From contig JBLXCH010000024.1 of assembly GCA_048265065.1 (NCBI GenBank), positions 1-36,776 on the forward strand: a DNA stretch of 36,776 nt. Direction: 5' to 3'. Both the position numbers and the translations under genes were made by a program. The notes beneath the pieces are model-generated. The model saw only the letters and a list, made by a program, of their open reading frames with translations. It had not been told where the DNA came from and searched no databases. Positions 23,466-31,712 of the stretch are shown piece by piece. Each line of letters starts with the position of its first letter. Position 1 is the stretch's first letter. Source of the stretch: Motiliproteus sp048265065. GTDB lineage: Bacteria; Pseudomonadota; Gammaproteobacteria; Pseudomonadales; Balneatricaceae.

Positions 23466-24190
23466 TAATACATTCCGCCATTAACTGAAATTACCTGTCG
23501 CGTGATATAAGACGCATTTTCCGACATCAAATAAGACACCAATGAAGCCACTTCATCGACACTTCCCGCTCTATTCAGAGGCACCATTTTCAACGCTTCG
23601 TCCATTGGCAGGTCTGTTGTCATCTCGGTATCAATTAATCCAGGGGAGACACAGTTAACCGTGATTTTTCGCTTTGCTAACTCGACAGCTAAAGCTTTGG
23701 TCGCACCAATAATCCCTGCCTTTGCCGCACTATAATTCACTTGCCCTCTATTACCCATTTCACCGGACACCGATGAAAGAGTAATAATTCGGCCGGGTTT
23801 ACGACGACGAATCATTGGCATGATGAGCGGTTGAAGGACGTTATAAAAACCGTCGAGATTGGTCTTTAAGACAAGATCCCACTCGTCTGCGGGAATGGCA
23901 GGAAAAGCATTATCACGAGCAACACCGGCATTACAGACAACACCGTAATATGCACCATGGATCTCCACATCTTTTTCTAACACTGCACAGGTTTTTTCAC
24001 GATCTGCAATATCAAACTGTAGAACCCTTGCTTGGCTGCCAAGTCTTTGTATTTCTTCAGCAACACTCTCCGCAGCATCTCGTTGTTCTCGGCAGTGCAA
24101 AACCAAATCATACCCTTGCTTCGCTAGGTCAAGACTAATACCTTTACCAATACCTCTACTCGAACCTGTGACTAACACAGTTCCCTTCAT
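23465..24190 (-). CDS. apeQ: 3-ketoacyl-ACP reductase ApeQ-like (FabG family)
   Basis: A 241-aa short-chain dehydrogenase that reduces the beta-keto group of the ACP-bound polyene with NADPH. The cofactor motif GSSRGIGKG is at residues 9-17, CNAGV at about 86-90, catalytic Ser140 (TLSSVSG), and Tyr153-x3-Lys157 (YSAAK), all intact. The C-terminal GG of the FabG family (SVNGGMY) is present. The start overlaps the apeP stop by four bases and its stop abuts apeR, so translation is coupled on both sides. Matches the place of ApeQ in known APE clusters. Confidence 0.93.
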   Translation of the reverse strand: MKGTVLVTGSSRGIGKGISLDLAKQGYDLVLHCREQRDAAESVAEEIQRLGSQARVLQFDIADREKTCAVLEKDVEIHGAYYGVVCNAGVARDNAFPAIPADEWDLVLKTNLDGFYNVLQPLIMPMIRRRKPGRIITLSSVSGEMGNRGQVNYSAAKAGIIGATKALAVELAKRKITVNCVSPGLIDTEMTTDLPMDEALKMVPLNRAGSVDEVASLVSYLMSENASYITRQVISVNGGMY

Positions 24191-24639
24191 GAATGATTTC
24201 CCTTTATATATGCTGCGGTGTCTTCAGGTTGGAAAACGTTGATCCACGCACTCGCTTCAACACGCTGTCCCTTCAACTGACAAAAATACGATGCCAAACC
24301 GTTATCACCCTGGAATTCCAGTTCAACTTTTAGGTTTAATACTTCACCGATCGCAAATACGGGCTGGCTGCACTCGTACTTACGCGTACCTAACAAAAAA
24401 CCAACTTTTGGCAACCCACCCTGCTGTCTCTCTAACAAGCCTGCATAAGCAGCAACGGTTTGCGCCAAATACTCCAAACCAACCCATGCAGGAACACCAT
24501 CAGGGCCGACGAACATCGAAGTGCGACTAATGGTGACGCGTGACTGAATCCAACCATCACCCGCATCGATAATGTCACTCAGCAAACTCATTTGACCAGA
24601 GTGCGGCACCAACTCTGAAACACTATAGTTTTCAATCAT
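24187..24639 (-). CDS. apeP: Hotdog-fold dehydratase ApeP-like
   Basis: A 150-aa hotdog-fold protein related to FabA/FabZ-type 3-hydroxyacyl-ACP dehydratases. The N-terminal segment VSELVPHSGQMSLLSDI carries the His of the family's first motif, and the central helix WVGLEYLAQTVAAYAGL matches the hotdog helix. In characterised APE systems ApeP works with ApeI as a hetero-complex to remove water and make the conjugated double bonds. Here the ApeI part is fused to the ligase further upstream. The gene overlaps apeQ by four bases and is separated from apeO by 88 bp. Confidence 0.9.
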   Translation of the reverse strand: MIENYSVSELVPHSGQMSLLSDIIDAGDGWIQSRVTISRTSMFVGPDGVPAWVGLEYLAQTVAAYAGLLERQQGGLPKVGFLLGTRKYECSQPVFAIGEVLNLKVELEFQGDNGLASYFCQLKGQRVEASAWINVFQPEDTAAYIKGNHS

Positions 24640-24727
24640 CTGGAGGACTACCTTTCACCTTCTGTAATACTACCGTGAACTACTATTGTTGCTACCCTAC
24701 GCTCATAGATTGGCATATTTTAAGTAC

Positions 24728-25915
24728 CTATCGCTGCGACAGTCTTGAGAACAATAACGAGATGTTATTACCCCCAAAGGCGAACGAATTGCTTATAATG
24801 TGATTCACACTATTGGGTCTTTTGGCGTCTTTAGAGACTAAATTAATAGGCGGTAGATCCGTGTCATACTCCCCATCCCATAGTTGTCGAGGCAGCTTCG
24901 CATTGGACTCAGTTAAGGTTATCCAACAAATCCCTGCTTCAACCGAACCTGCTGCACCTAACGTGTGACCCGTGTAAGGTTTAGTGGAACTACAGAAGGT
25001 GGTATCACCGAAAACATGATTGACTGCTCGCGCTTCCATCTGATCATTCAAAACGGTCGCCGTACCATGCAAATTAATGTAATCAACTTTTTCGGCTGCA
25101 ATACCCGCATCAGCAAGAGCTGCTTCCATACAACGAACAGCACCTGCACCGGATGGGTCTGGCGCTGAGATATGATGTGCGTCAGAACTTTCTCCTACAC
25201 CACAAAGCTCAACACCTATAGGTTCTTTACTCATAAGAAAAATGCCCGCGCCCTCACCAATATTGATCCCTTTGCGGTTGCGACTAAATGGATTACAGCG
25301 CTCATAACTGACAGCTTCTAACGACATAAAGCCCTGAACGGTTAACCGGCAAAGCGTGTCTACACCTCCCGCTACGACCGCATCACAAATACCTGCTCTA
25401 ATTAAACGTCTCGCTGAAGCTAACGCTTTTGCACCAGATGAACAGGCAGTTGATATTGCATAACTTGGGCCCCCTGTTTCCAGATAGCGAGCAACAAATT
25501 CAGCAGTAGAACCCATTTTTTGAAAACTTGATGAATGTGATGCCGGTAATTTATCGTTTTCTAACCAATAGCGTATGCCTTGCTCACTCTCATCCATACT
25601 TGCTGTACTGGTACCGATAATAACGCCAACACGTGATGCTCCGTAACGTTCGATAGCCTCTTTAACTTGTGGTTCTATTTGCTCAATAGCAGCAAGAGCT
25701 AAACGATTGTTACGTGTATTCCACTGTGCACCATCTAGCGGTTGCTCTGGTAACTCAGAGGTACATAAACCTAGAGGTGTTGGGCTACCTTTATGAAAAT
25801 CTGCAGACAACTGTAAAGGCGAGTTATTGGTCTGCAATGTAGCAGCAACACCCTCAACAGAACTACCTGCAGCACAAAGAATTCCCAAAGCATTTAAATA
25901 ACAGGTTGTAGCCAT
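24728..25915 (-). CDS. apeO: Beta-ketoacyl-ACP synthase ApeO-like
   Basis: A ketosynthase of about 395 aa. ATG 25915 is chosen over a TTG one codon upstream because AGAAGG lies five bases before it. Numbered from the TTG, the catalytic residues are Cys159 (STACSSGAKA), His284 (NLHGTATVLND) and His318 (KPYTGHTLGA), a complete triad. In studied systems ApeO pairs with the chain-length-factor-like ApeC. The gene order here (apeO after apeN, before apeP) supports that. It is preceded by an 83-bp gap after apeN, in which a weak internal promoter could lie. Confidence 0.9.
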   Translation of the reverse strand: MATTCYLNALGILCAAGSSVEGVAATLQTNNSPLQLSADFHKGSPTPLGLCTSELPEQPLDGAQWNTRNNRLALAAIEQIEPQVKEAIERYGASRVGVIIGTSTASMDESEQGIRYWLENDKLPASHSSSFQKMGSTAEFVARYLETGGPSYAISTACSSGAKALASARRLIRAGICDAVVAGGVDTLCRLTVQGFMSLEAVSYERCNPFSRNRKGINIGEGAGIFLMSKEPIGVELCGVGESSDAHHISAPDPSGAGAVRCMEAALADAGIAAEKVDYINLHGTATVLNDQMEARAVNHVFGDTTFCSSTKPYTGHTLGAAGSVEAGICWITLTESNAKLPRQLWDGEYDTDLPPINLVSKDAKRPNSVNHIISNSFAFGGNNISLLFSRLSQR

Positions 25916-26001
25916 CAATACCTTCTAGCCATGACTTCTGATCTATACGTTATAATCAATAGGTTCTAACCATTAGCAACCAAGCATCACTAGGATACTC
26001 A
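25916..26001 (-). promoter_or_regulatory. Possible weak internal promoter upstream of apeO
   Basis: The 83-bp gap is one of the few non-overlapping junctions in the operon. On the minus strand TTGCTA and, 18 bp later, TTATAA could serve as -35 and -10 boxes. Evidence is only this loose match. Confidence 0.2.
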
Positions 26002-26580
26002 TTACTTGAGCAGCCTGACATCCACCTGATAGCCTGATTCGTAATTAGTGATCCTAATGATCTGTTTATTTTTCATTACGTTAAGCACTTTCTTTCCCTG
26101 GTACGACAACAAACGTAGCTCCTGCTCCATGCCTTTCTGAATGGTAACACCCCAGCCCTCCTGCAAAGAGTAGTGAGAATTGATGTGCTCTGCGGGCCAA
26201 AGTGAAAACTGCATTTCCGCAAGCATAGTGGCAATAGGGATTTCAGTAGGAACGAAGCGCTTAGAGTGTAACGTTTCACCATCATAAGTCGCTTGAAACA
26301 GTGTCTGCCCAGTTGATAGTAAAGCGACAGATTTTAACGTCTCTTGTTGATGACGAGTAATTAATATAAAGGTTTGACTGTGTCCTTTGTAAGTGACTTG
26401 AACAGACTGCTTAAGCACTCCAGTTAAGCCTACTGTAGCTGGCGGCAATAATTTCAACGCTGAGACGTTCTCTGTGACCGTGGACAATGACGTACAACCC
26501 ACCATCATCAAACACGCCACTACACCGCATAAGCGGTAACTTAGTACGTGTTGCTTCAATACAGCCATAAGCACAGTCAT
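26002..26580 (-). CDS. apeN: DUF3261 lipoprotein ApeN-like
   Basis: A 192-aa predicted lipoprotein: after a basic/hydrophobic N-terminus the lipobox MMVGC is seen near residue 28. The mature domain is beta-rich (VQVTYKGHSQTFILITRHQ, SVALLSTGQTLFQATYDG, YQVDVRLL), as in DUF3261 proteins, which in APE clusters follow the MMPL exporter gene. It probably helps carry the lipid-linked polyene to or into the outer membrane, together with the LolA-like protein; this is inferred from context and fold. Its start overlaps the exporter stop by four bases. Confidence 0.85.
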   Translation of the reverse strand: MTVLMAVLKQHVLSYRLCGVVACLMMVGCTSLSTVTENVSALKLLPPATVGLTGVLKQSVQVTYKGHSQTFILITRHQQETLKSVALLSTGQTLFQATYDGETLHSKRFVPTEIPIATMLAEMQFSLWPAEHINSHYSLQEGWGVTIQKGMEQELRLLSYQGKKVLNVMKNKQIIRITNYESGYQVDVRLLK

Positions 26581-28976
26581 GAGCGCGACTCTCTATCCGT
26601 TAGCTCTTGAATAGAAAGTGTCTCTACTGCCGTTTCGGCTGTGCCGAACTGTTTACTGGATAAGTCGTGCCTAAGCGGCTGCGTCATCAAGGTAATCAGC
26701 CAAACGAGTAACAAGCCAACCAAGACAGTAAGTCCAAAGTGATGCAGCACAGGTGTTTGACTAAACGTCAGTAGTCCAAAGGCTAAAACGCTTGTACAGG
26801 TTGACAGCGTCACAGCCACCCAAGTATGAACAGAACCATCAGTTTCTTGAAGAAATATACCCATATCTAAACCAATACCCAAAACCAAGATCAGTGCCAT
26901 CAAGTTAAATAAATTAATGCCACCTTCTATTTGGCTAACCAAAGCTAACGCTAAAAGTGACGCTACCAATGGTGGTGCAATAATACGTAAAACAGAGGTT
27001 TTATAACGTATTGCTAACACAGCAAAAACAGCAAGATACGCAAGGCTTAGCCAGTAGGAAATTTCGCTTCGGTAGGTGGTAAGTAAGTCAGTGATACCGG
27101 CTATGCGATCTATATAAAGTACGTCCACATGAGTATCAGAAAGCGTCATTAACGACTGCTGCGCCTCTTGTGGCAATGACGAACCTAGCATCAATACTGT
27201 GCCGATAAACTGACCACTTTGCTCCAATAGCAAAGGTTCCCAAGACTGAGCAACCGCTAGTTCACGCCAGGCCGCCAAGGTTAAAAAGTATGGCCCTTTA
27301 CTGATTTGCTGATTAACCGCGTTGATTGTTTCAGAAGGAAGGTTTAGGTTGCCAAAGACATCGGCCAAATGATCTCGATACAGTGATTGAGTCAGTAGAA
27401 AATCAGCCTGCTGACGTGCCAATGATGGCAGCACAGTAGATATCGCTCGATAACTAGACAACACACCTTGAGCTCTTAACTCGTCAAGTTTACTTCTAAG
27501 CTGCTCCTCCTTTTGTAAGACAGCTTCTAATTCGTCACCTCGAATCACCAAGTAGTGAGAGCTGCTTGGTGATTTAAGCGCTGTTTGAACGCTTCGTTCT
27601 TCAGCAATAAGTTCAGACGATGATGTTTGTAATAAACGAACATCGTCATTAGCCTGACTGAGCCAAAGACTTATACTCCCTATCATCACGAACAGCAGCA
27701 TGACTAATTTAGGAACTTTTTTGCTCTTTAAGTGCTCGCAAGCTTTATAAAACCGTAAAAAATGCTCTGCTGCTTTGATCGGCTTTAACTCGTCTTTCCA
27801 GGTTAACATTGGCAATAAAAACCACACACTAAGCCATGCCGAAACCAAACCTATAACAGCAAAAAACGCCATCTGCTGTAGCCCAGGGAACGGTGCCAAA
27901 CCTTGTGCTGCATAGGCTAAAACACTGGAAAATAAACCTAGTGCTAACCCAGGCCAGAGTTTTTTAATCGTTTGCTGTGCGGTACTGGCTCGACGTTCAC
28001 ACAAGAAATGCATCGAATAATCTACTGCTACGCCCACCAAGCCAGCACCGAATGTCAATGTAACGACATGAATGGAGCCAAAGACTTGCACGGTTAAGGC
28101 CACCGCTACTACACAACCGACTAACACAGGTAACAACAATAAAAACAAGTTTCTAGCACCGGAGAACACCCAAAAAACCATTAACATGATACCTAACAAC
28201 GAACCCGCACCAATCGTTGCCATCTCATTTTCAGCTTGCTCCGTTCCAGCTGCGGCATGCAGCAGCATGCCTGACATGGCTACATTGATATTCTTTTTAG
28301 CAAGCTCAGCACGCTGTTTTTCTATCACCGGTACAACGGCTTTTTGAACTGAAGTAGCGAAGGGGTTACCCCCTAAAGTAACTACGAGCATATAGGTTAA
28401 TTGAGGAGAGTTTTTCACTTCAAAAAAACCAGAGCTAGTATCTATGGAAAGATTGTTTATTTGCTCTGTTTGCCACCGTTCAAACAAACCAAAAGGGTCT
28501 TCTAACAGATTTAATCGACCCGCCGATAGCGGGTTAAATATTCGCCTCAAGGCTTGCGCAGCTAATTCTTCTCCTTGATCATCAATTAGCAATTTTCGCG
28601 TACTCTCATCAAGCACCGCGAACCGGTAAGGAAACATTTCCTGACTGTCGTTTAATGCTTCGCTACTCGCAGTCCAATCTACTTTACTCACTTCACTTAA
28701 TTGAGCTAGCGCTTGAGCAAAGGCGCTTGTTTCTTGCTGTAACTGCTCTTGCTCTTGCCCTGAGATTAAGATGACAACTCGATCAGAAAAACGCTGGGAC
28801 ATTTTCTCTGAAGCTATTTGAACAACTGGCTGTTGTTCAGCTATCGGCAGTAAAGACATGATGCTGCTGTTTAACGTTAAGCCTTGAGATAACGACAGCG
28901 CAGCTAATAACGCGACCAAAAGCAGCCACGTAACAGCAGCACTGATTCGGAGTGATATTGTGGAAAATTTCAGCAT
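26577..28976 (-). CDS. apeM: MMPL/RND-family exporter ApeM-like
   Basis: A 799-aa inner-membrane transporter of the MMPL (RND superfamily) type with two repeated halves, each one helix, a large periplasmic domain and five more helices, giving about twelve in all. Helix 4 of each half carries the family's charged residues: VGVAVDYSMHFL in the first half and LGIGLDMGIFLQE in the second. MMPL proteins move lipids and lipid-linked molecules across the envelope using proton motive force. In APE clusters this protein is the predicted exporter of the aryl polyene lipid. It overlaps the LolA-like gene by one base and apeN by four. Confidence 0.92.
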   Translation of the reverse strand: MLKFSTISLRISAAVTWLLLVALLAALSLSQGLTLNSSIMSLLPIAEQQPVVQIASEKMSQRFSDRVVILISGQEQEQLQQETSAFAQALAQLSEVSKVDWTASSEALNDSQEMFPYRFAVLDESTRKLLIDDQGEELAAQALRRIFNPLSAGRLNLLEDPFGLFERWQTEQINNLSIDTSSGFFEVKNSPQLTYMLVVTLGGNPFATSVQKAVVPVIEKQRAELAKKNINVAMSGMLLHAAAGTEQAENEMATIGAGSLLGIMLMVFWVFSGARNLFLLLLPVLVGCVVAVALTVQVFGSIHVVTLTFGAGLVGVAVDYSMHFLCERRASTAQQTIKKLWPGLALGLFSSVLAYAAQGLAPFPGLQQMAFFAVIGLVSAWLSVWFLLPMLTWKDELKPIKAAEHFLRFYKACEHLKSKKVPKLVMLLFVMIGSISLWLSQANDDVRLLQTSSSELIAEERSVQTALKSPSSSHYLVIRGDELEAVLQKEEQLRSKLDELRAQGVLSSYRAISTVLPSLARQQADFLLTQSLYRDHLADVFGNLNLPSETINAVNQQISKGPYFLTLAAWRELAVAQSWEPLLLEQSGQFIGTVLMLGSSLPQEAQQSLMTLSDTHVDVLYIDRIAGITDLLTTYRSEISYWLSLAYLAVFAVLAIRYKTSVLRIIAPPLVASLLALALVSQIEGGINLFNLMALILVLGIGLDMGIFLQETDGSVHTWVAVTLSTCTSVLAFGLLTFSQTPVLHHFGLTVLVGLLLVWLITLMTQPLRHDLSSKQFGTAETAVETLSIQELTDRESRS

Positions 28977-29569
28977 TATTTCGATATATTTGTAGCAGAG
29001 GGCTCTGCATCAGAAAATAGGATACGAGTCCTGTTCTCTGTCGCTTCGTGCAGTATCAACTCGTTTATATACTGGCCACCACGGACATCAATGGAGTCTA
29101 TAAACTGAGCCATTTGCGGATCGATTGGCGTTAACGTAATTCTCCAAACTGCACCTGTAGCTTGCCCTTTCAGCCGAAAAACTTTTTCTAACTCTTGCCA
29201 GTCCGAGGTTAGTACTGCAAAAAAAATTACACTCATCATTTTAGCAACAGGATTACTCTCTGCTGATAAACGAGATACCTCTTCACCCCCTTCTTGAGTC
29301 ACTATTTGCTCAGGGGTGATGGTTAGCTCATTAGCGATCGGCGATTGAGTCACCCAACGAATTGACTTGTCTCGTTGATAAACAAAAAAACCCGATGACA
29401 CTAAATCGGTATCAAGGAAGGCTACGTATTTTTCTTGTGTAAAACGCCCTTCTAAATACTCAGGACTAGCGGTAAGTTGTCCAAGTTTCTCATAGGTCAA
29501 CTCGGCCTTAGCTCCTACAGAGAAAAGGATAAGAAAACAAAGAGTAAGCGGTACCATGTATTTCATCAT
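28976..29569 (-). CDS. apeL: LolA-like outer-membrane lipid carrier ApeL-like
   Basis: A 197-aa periplasmic protein with a signal peptide (ending near GAKA) and a LolA/LolB-like beta-barrel: EGRFTQEKYVAFLDTDLVSSG and SIRWVTQSPIANELTITPEQI match the family's first strands, in which FxQ and the DxDxVSSGxFxY-type segment recur. LolA carries lipoproteins across the periplasm; this cluster-specific member is thought to carry the polyene lipid. It lies between the thioesterase and the MMPL exporter with overlaps on both sides, a gene order typical of APE clusters. The substrate is inferred from context. Confidence 0.9.
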   Translation of the reverse strand: MMKYMVPLTLCFLILFSVGAKAELTYEKLGQLTASPEYLEGRFTQEKYVAFLDTDLVSSGFFVYQRDKSIRWVTQSPIANELTITPEQIVTQEGGEEVSRLSAESNPVAKMMSVIFFAVLTSDWQELEKVFRLKGQATGAVWRITLTPIDPQMAQFIDSIDVRGGQYINELILHEATENRTRILFSDAEPSATNISK

Positions 29570-29973
29570 GACTCCAGCTCGATCTTTTGCAATAAAACAT
29601 CAGGGGAGGCAAAAAGCATTTCACCACTTTCCGCATTAACCGCTACTTGTACCGTATAGCCTTTCGTCAGGCGCACTCCTGTTTCTGCATCTTCGAATAG
29701 ATAATCAACTTTAAGACGGTTTTCCCACTCGGACAATGTGGCGATAATTCGTACTTTTTGCTGAAACTGCAGCGGCTTTGCATAACGAATCCTTAGATCA
29801 ATCACCGGCCAGTGGTAGCCTGATTTTTCCATTTCAAAATAGTTATACTGAATGATCTCAAGTAGTTTACAACGCGCTACCTCCATATATTTAACGTAAT
29901 GACCGTGCCAAGCAACACGCATCACATCAACGTCATGGAAGGGTACTTCGATTAATGTTTCAGCTTTAATCAC
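29566..29973 (-). CDS. apeK: Acyl-ACP/CoA thioesterase ApeK-like (4HBT family)
   Basis: A 135-aa hotdog thioesterase. The family signature is near the N-terminus: FHDVDVMRVAWHGHYVKYMEVAR, where the aspartate of DVDVMRVAWHGHY is the usual catalytic residue. In APE clusters ApeK is the thioesterase gene and would release or edit ACP-bound intermediates. It is cytosolic. It overlaps the acyltransferase stop by eight bases and the LolA-like start by four. Family assignment is firm; the precise acyl substrate is not shown. Confidence 0.9.
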   Translation of the reverse strand: MIKAETLIEVPFHDVDVMRVAWHGHYVKYMEVARCKLLEIIQYNYFEMEKSGYHWPVIDLRIRYAKPLQFQQKVRIIATLSEWENRLKVDYLFEDAETGVRLTKGYTVQVAVNAESGEMLFASPDVLLQKIELES

Positions 29974-30934
29974 GAGAAGCGCTCTCTAAAGTGGATGTGT
30001 TCTCTTTGCTCCAGAATGAATAAAAGTTAAACCACTGTAGCGGCGAGCGGACACAGTAAAATTCCAAACGTTTGGCGTAACGCTGAACGATACTATCTAA
30101 CTGAAGCTTACGGTCTTTACGGGTGATTTTTAACCGCTCTGAAAACACTTCGGCGTGGATGTGGTAGGTTCCATTTACCTTTACACAAAACAACAAATAC
30201 ACGGGTACTTTCAACAAGCCGGCTAAAATAAAAGCCCCTTGAGGCATACGGGCAGGCGCCCCTAAAAAATCCACCTCGGAGGTATGCTCATCCCCCGTAA
30301 CAGGCGTTCGATCGCCTGCAATCACGATATACTCACCCGCTCCGGTCCTCTCGGCTAATAACATCGCGGTGGCAGGCGAGACTTCCGTCACTTGCATCAA
30401 TTTTACTTTCTTCGCTGCTACATTCACCTGCTCTAATAATGCGCTAAAGTTCTCAGAGTGCTGGGTATACACTAGTGCGGTTAGGTCAATGTGGGGCAGA
30501 TAATCCATAAGCGCACCACACATCTCACTATTCCCCAGGTGTGAAACAATAATTACACCGCCATTTTTACGCTGACTGAAGCTCTCAAAAACTTCAGGGG
30601 TTTCAATCACCACATCATCTTTGCTAAAGCAGCCCATCCACGCCAAAAATTTATCTAACATCACTTCGCCAAACATCATGAAATGGCGAAAACTGGTCAG
30701 CGCCTCAGGATTACCTACACTTGCCTCAGCGTAAGGGCGAACCTTATCCAAATATTGATTAGATATTTCACGCGCATTCGGTTTGGTGAGGTAGTAATAA
30801 CTAATTACCGGATAGAGAAAGAGGAGAAACGCACGACGACCTAAGGTTCGATAAACCGCCAACATAAAGCGCATACCCCATAGAGTTCCTGCCTCACTAA
30901 CATTTGCCCAGTGGCTTGTTTTGCTATGCGTCAT
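29966..30934 (-). CDS. LpxL-like lysophospholipid acyltransferase (C-terminal half of ApeJ function)
   Basis: A LPLAT-family acyltransferase (Lip_A_acyltrans type). An in-frame start at 30994 overlaps the glycosyltransferase by 71 bases; ATG 30934 (MTHSKTSHWANV) overlaps it by only 11 and is preferred, giving 322 aa. It has a hydrophobic N-terminal anchor (FLLFLYPVISYYYL), the catalytic His motif VIIVSHLGNSEMCGAL, and AGDRTPVTGDE with PQGAFILAGLLKVPVYLLF beyond it. In APE clusters a glycosyltransferase and an acyltransferase are associated with building the glycolipid anchor of the polyene; here they are two overlapping genes. Probably acts at the inner membrane. Acceptor unknown. Confidence 0.87.
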   Translation of the reverse strand: MTHSKTSHWANVSEAGTLWGMRFMLAVYRTLGRRAFLLFLYPVISYYYLTKPNAREISNQYLDKVRPYAEASVGNPEALTSFRHFMMFGEVMLDKFLAWMGCFSKDDVVIETPEVFESFSQRKNGGVIIVSHLGNSEMCGALMDYLPHIDLTALVYTQHSENFSALLEQVNVAAKKVKLMQVTEVSPATAMLLAERTGAGEYIVIAGDRTPVTGDEHTSEVDFLGAPARMPQGAFILAGLLKVPVYLLFCVKVNGTYHIHAEVFSERLKITRKDRKLQLDSIVQRYAKRLEFYCVRSPLQWFNFYSFWSKENTSTLESASRD

Positions 30935-31712
30935 GCGGTGATCTCCAGCCACACTTGTAAGCCAACAGTTTTGGCAGTCTGAGCAACATGCCAAAAAACA
31001 AACGCGTATGCATCTTAGAAATCAATACGTTATCACGCCAGACATTAAAATGAGAGACACCATCAACAGGGTAATTTACTTGTGTAGATCGATTCACTAT
31101 AGGCCAGTTTTGCCATTTCCAACGCACAATAACTTCCGGATCGAAATCCATGCGGTTACCGCAGGGATGTAATTCCAGTAACTGATTAACTGCTGCAAGA
31201 GGGTAGACACGAAAGCCACACATGGCATCTTTGATTTCGAATGAAAGCGTGTTAATCCACACCCACACATGAGTCAAATAACGTCCATAAAGCCTCGCCT
31301 TTGGAATTGATTCATTATACTCAGGAAAGCCCGAAACGAGACTTTCAGGATGAGTTTTCGCCGACGCAAGGAATACCGGTAGGTCGTCTAGGTTATGTTG
31401 GCCGTCAGCGTCAATCTGGATCGCGTGGCTATAACCTTTTTCATTAAGCCAATGGAAACCGGCCTTTACTGCAGCCCCCTTACCGCCATTTTTATCCAGC
31501 CGCAACAAGCTTATCGCACTCCCATGTTGCTCCACTAAATCAAGTAAACAACGTTGGCACTTAACATCACTTCCGTCATCAACTAACAAAACAGGGACAT
31601 CAAAGCGCAGCACATCGGCTAATGTCGAGCCAATTGCGTCTTCGTGATTATAAACAGGGATTAAAACCACTGCTGAAAACGATCCAGAATTACTGGAAAC
31701 AGATGCGACCAC
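30924..31712 (-). CDS. Family 2 glycosyltransferase (N-terminal half of ApeJ function)
   Basis: A 262-aa GT-A glycosyltransferase of family 2 (dolichyl-phosphate-mannose-synthase-like). The nucleotide-sugar site is formed by VVLIPVYNHEDAIG and LLVDDGSD near the N-terminus, and the metal-binding motif QIDADGQH (DxD) near residue 97. Later DAMCGFRVYPL and RMDFDPEVIVRWKW are characteristic. The start is a GTG at 31712, overlapping the ligase-dehydratase stop by 23 bases. It probably adds a sugar to the polyene anchor lipid; known aryl polyene lipids contain GlcNAc, but this enzyme's sugar is not determined from sequence. Confidence 0.88.
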   Translation of the reverse strand: MVASVSSNSGSFSAVVLIPVYNHEDAIGSTLADVLRFDVPVLLVDDGSDVKCQRCLLDLVEQHGSAISLLRLDKNGGKGAAVKAGFHWLNEKGYSHAIQIDADGQHNLDDLPVFLASAKTHPESLVSGFPEYNESIPKARLYGRYLTHVWVWINTLSFEIKDAMCGFRVYPLAAVNQLLELHPCGNRMDFDPEVIVRWKWQNWPIVNRSTQVNYPVDGVSHFNVWRDNVLISKMHTRLFFGMLLRLPKLLAYKCGWRSPHDA

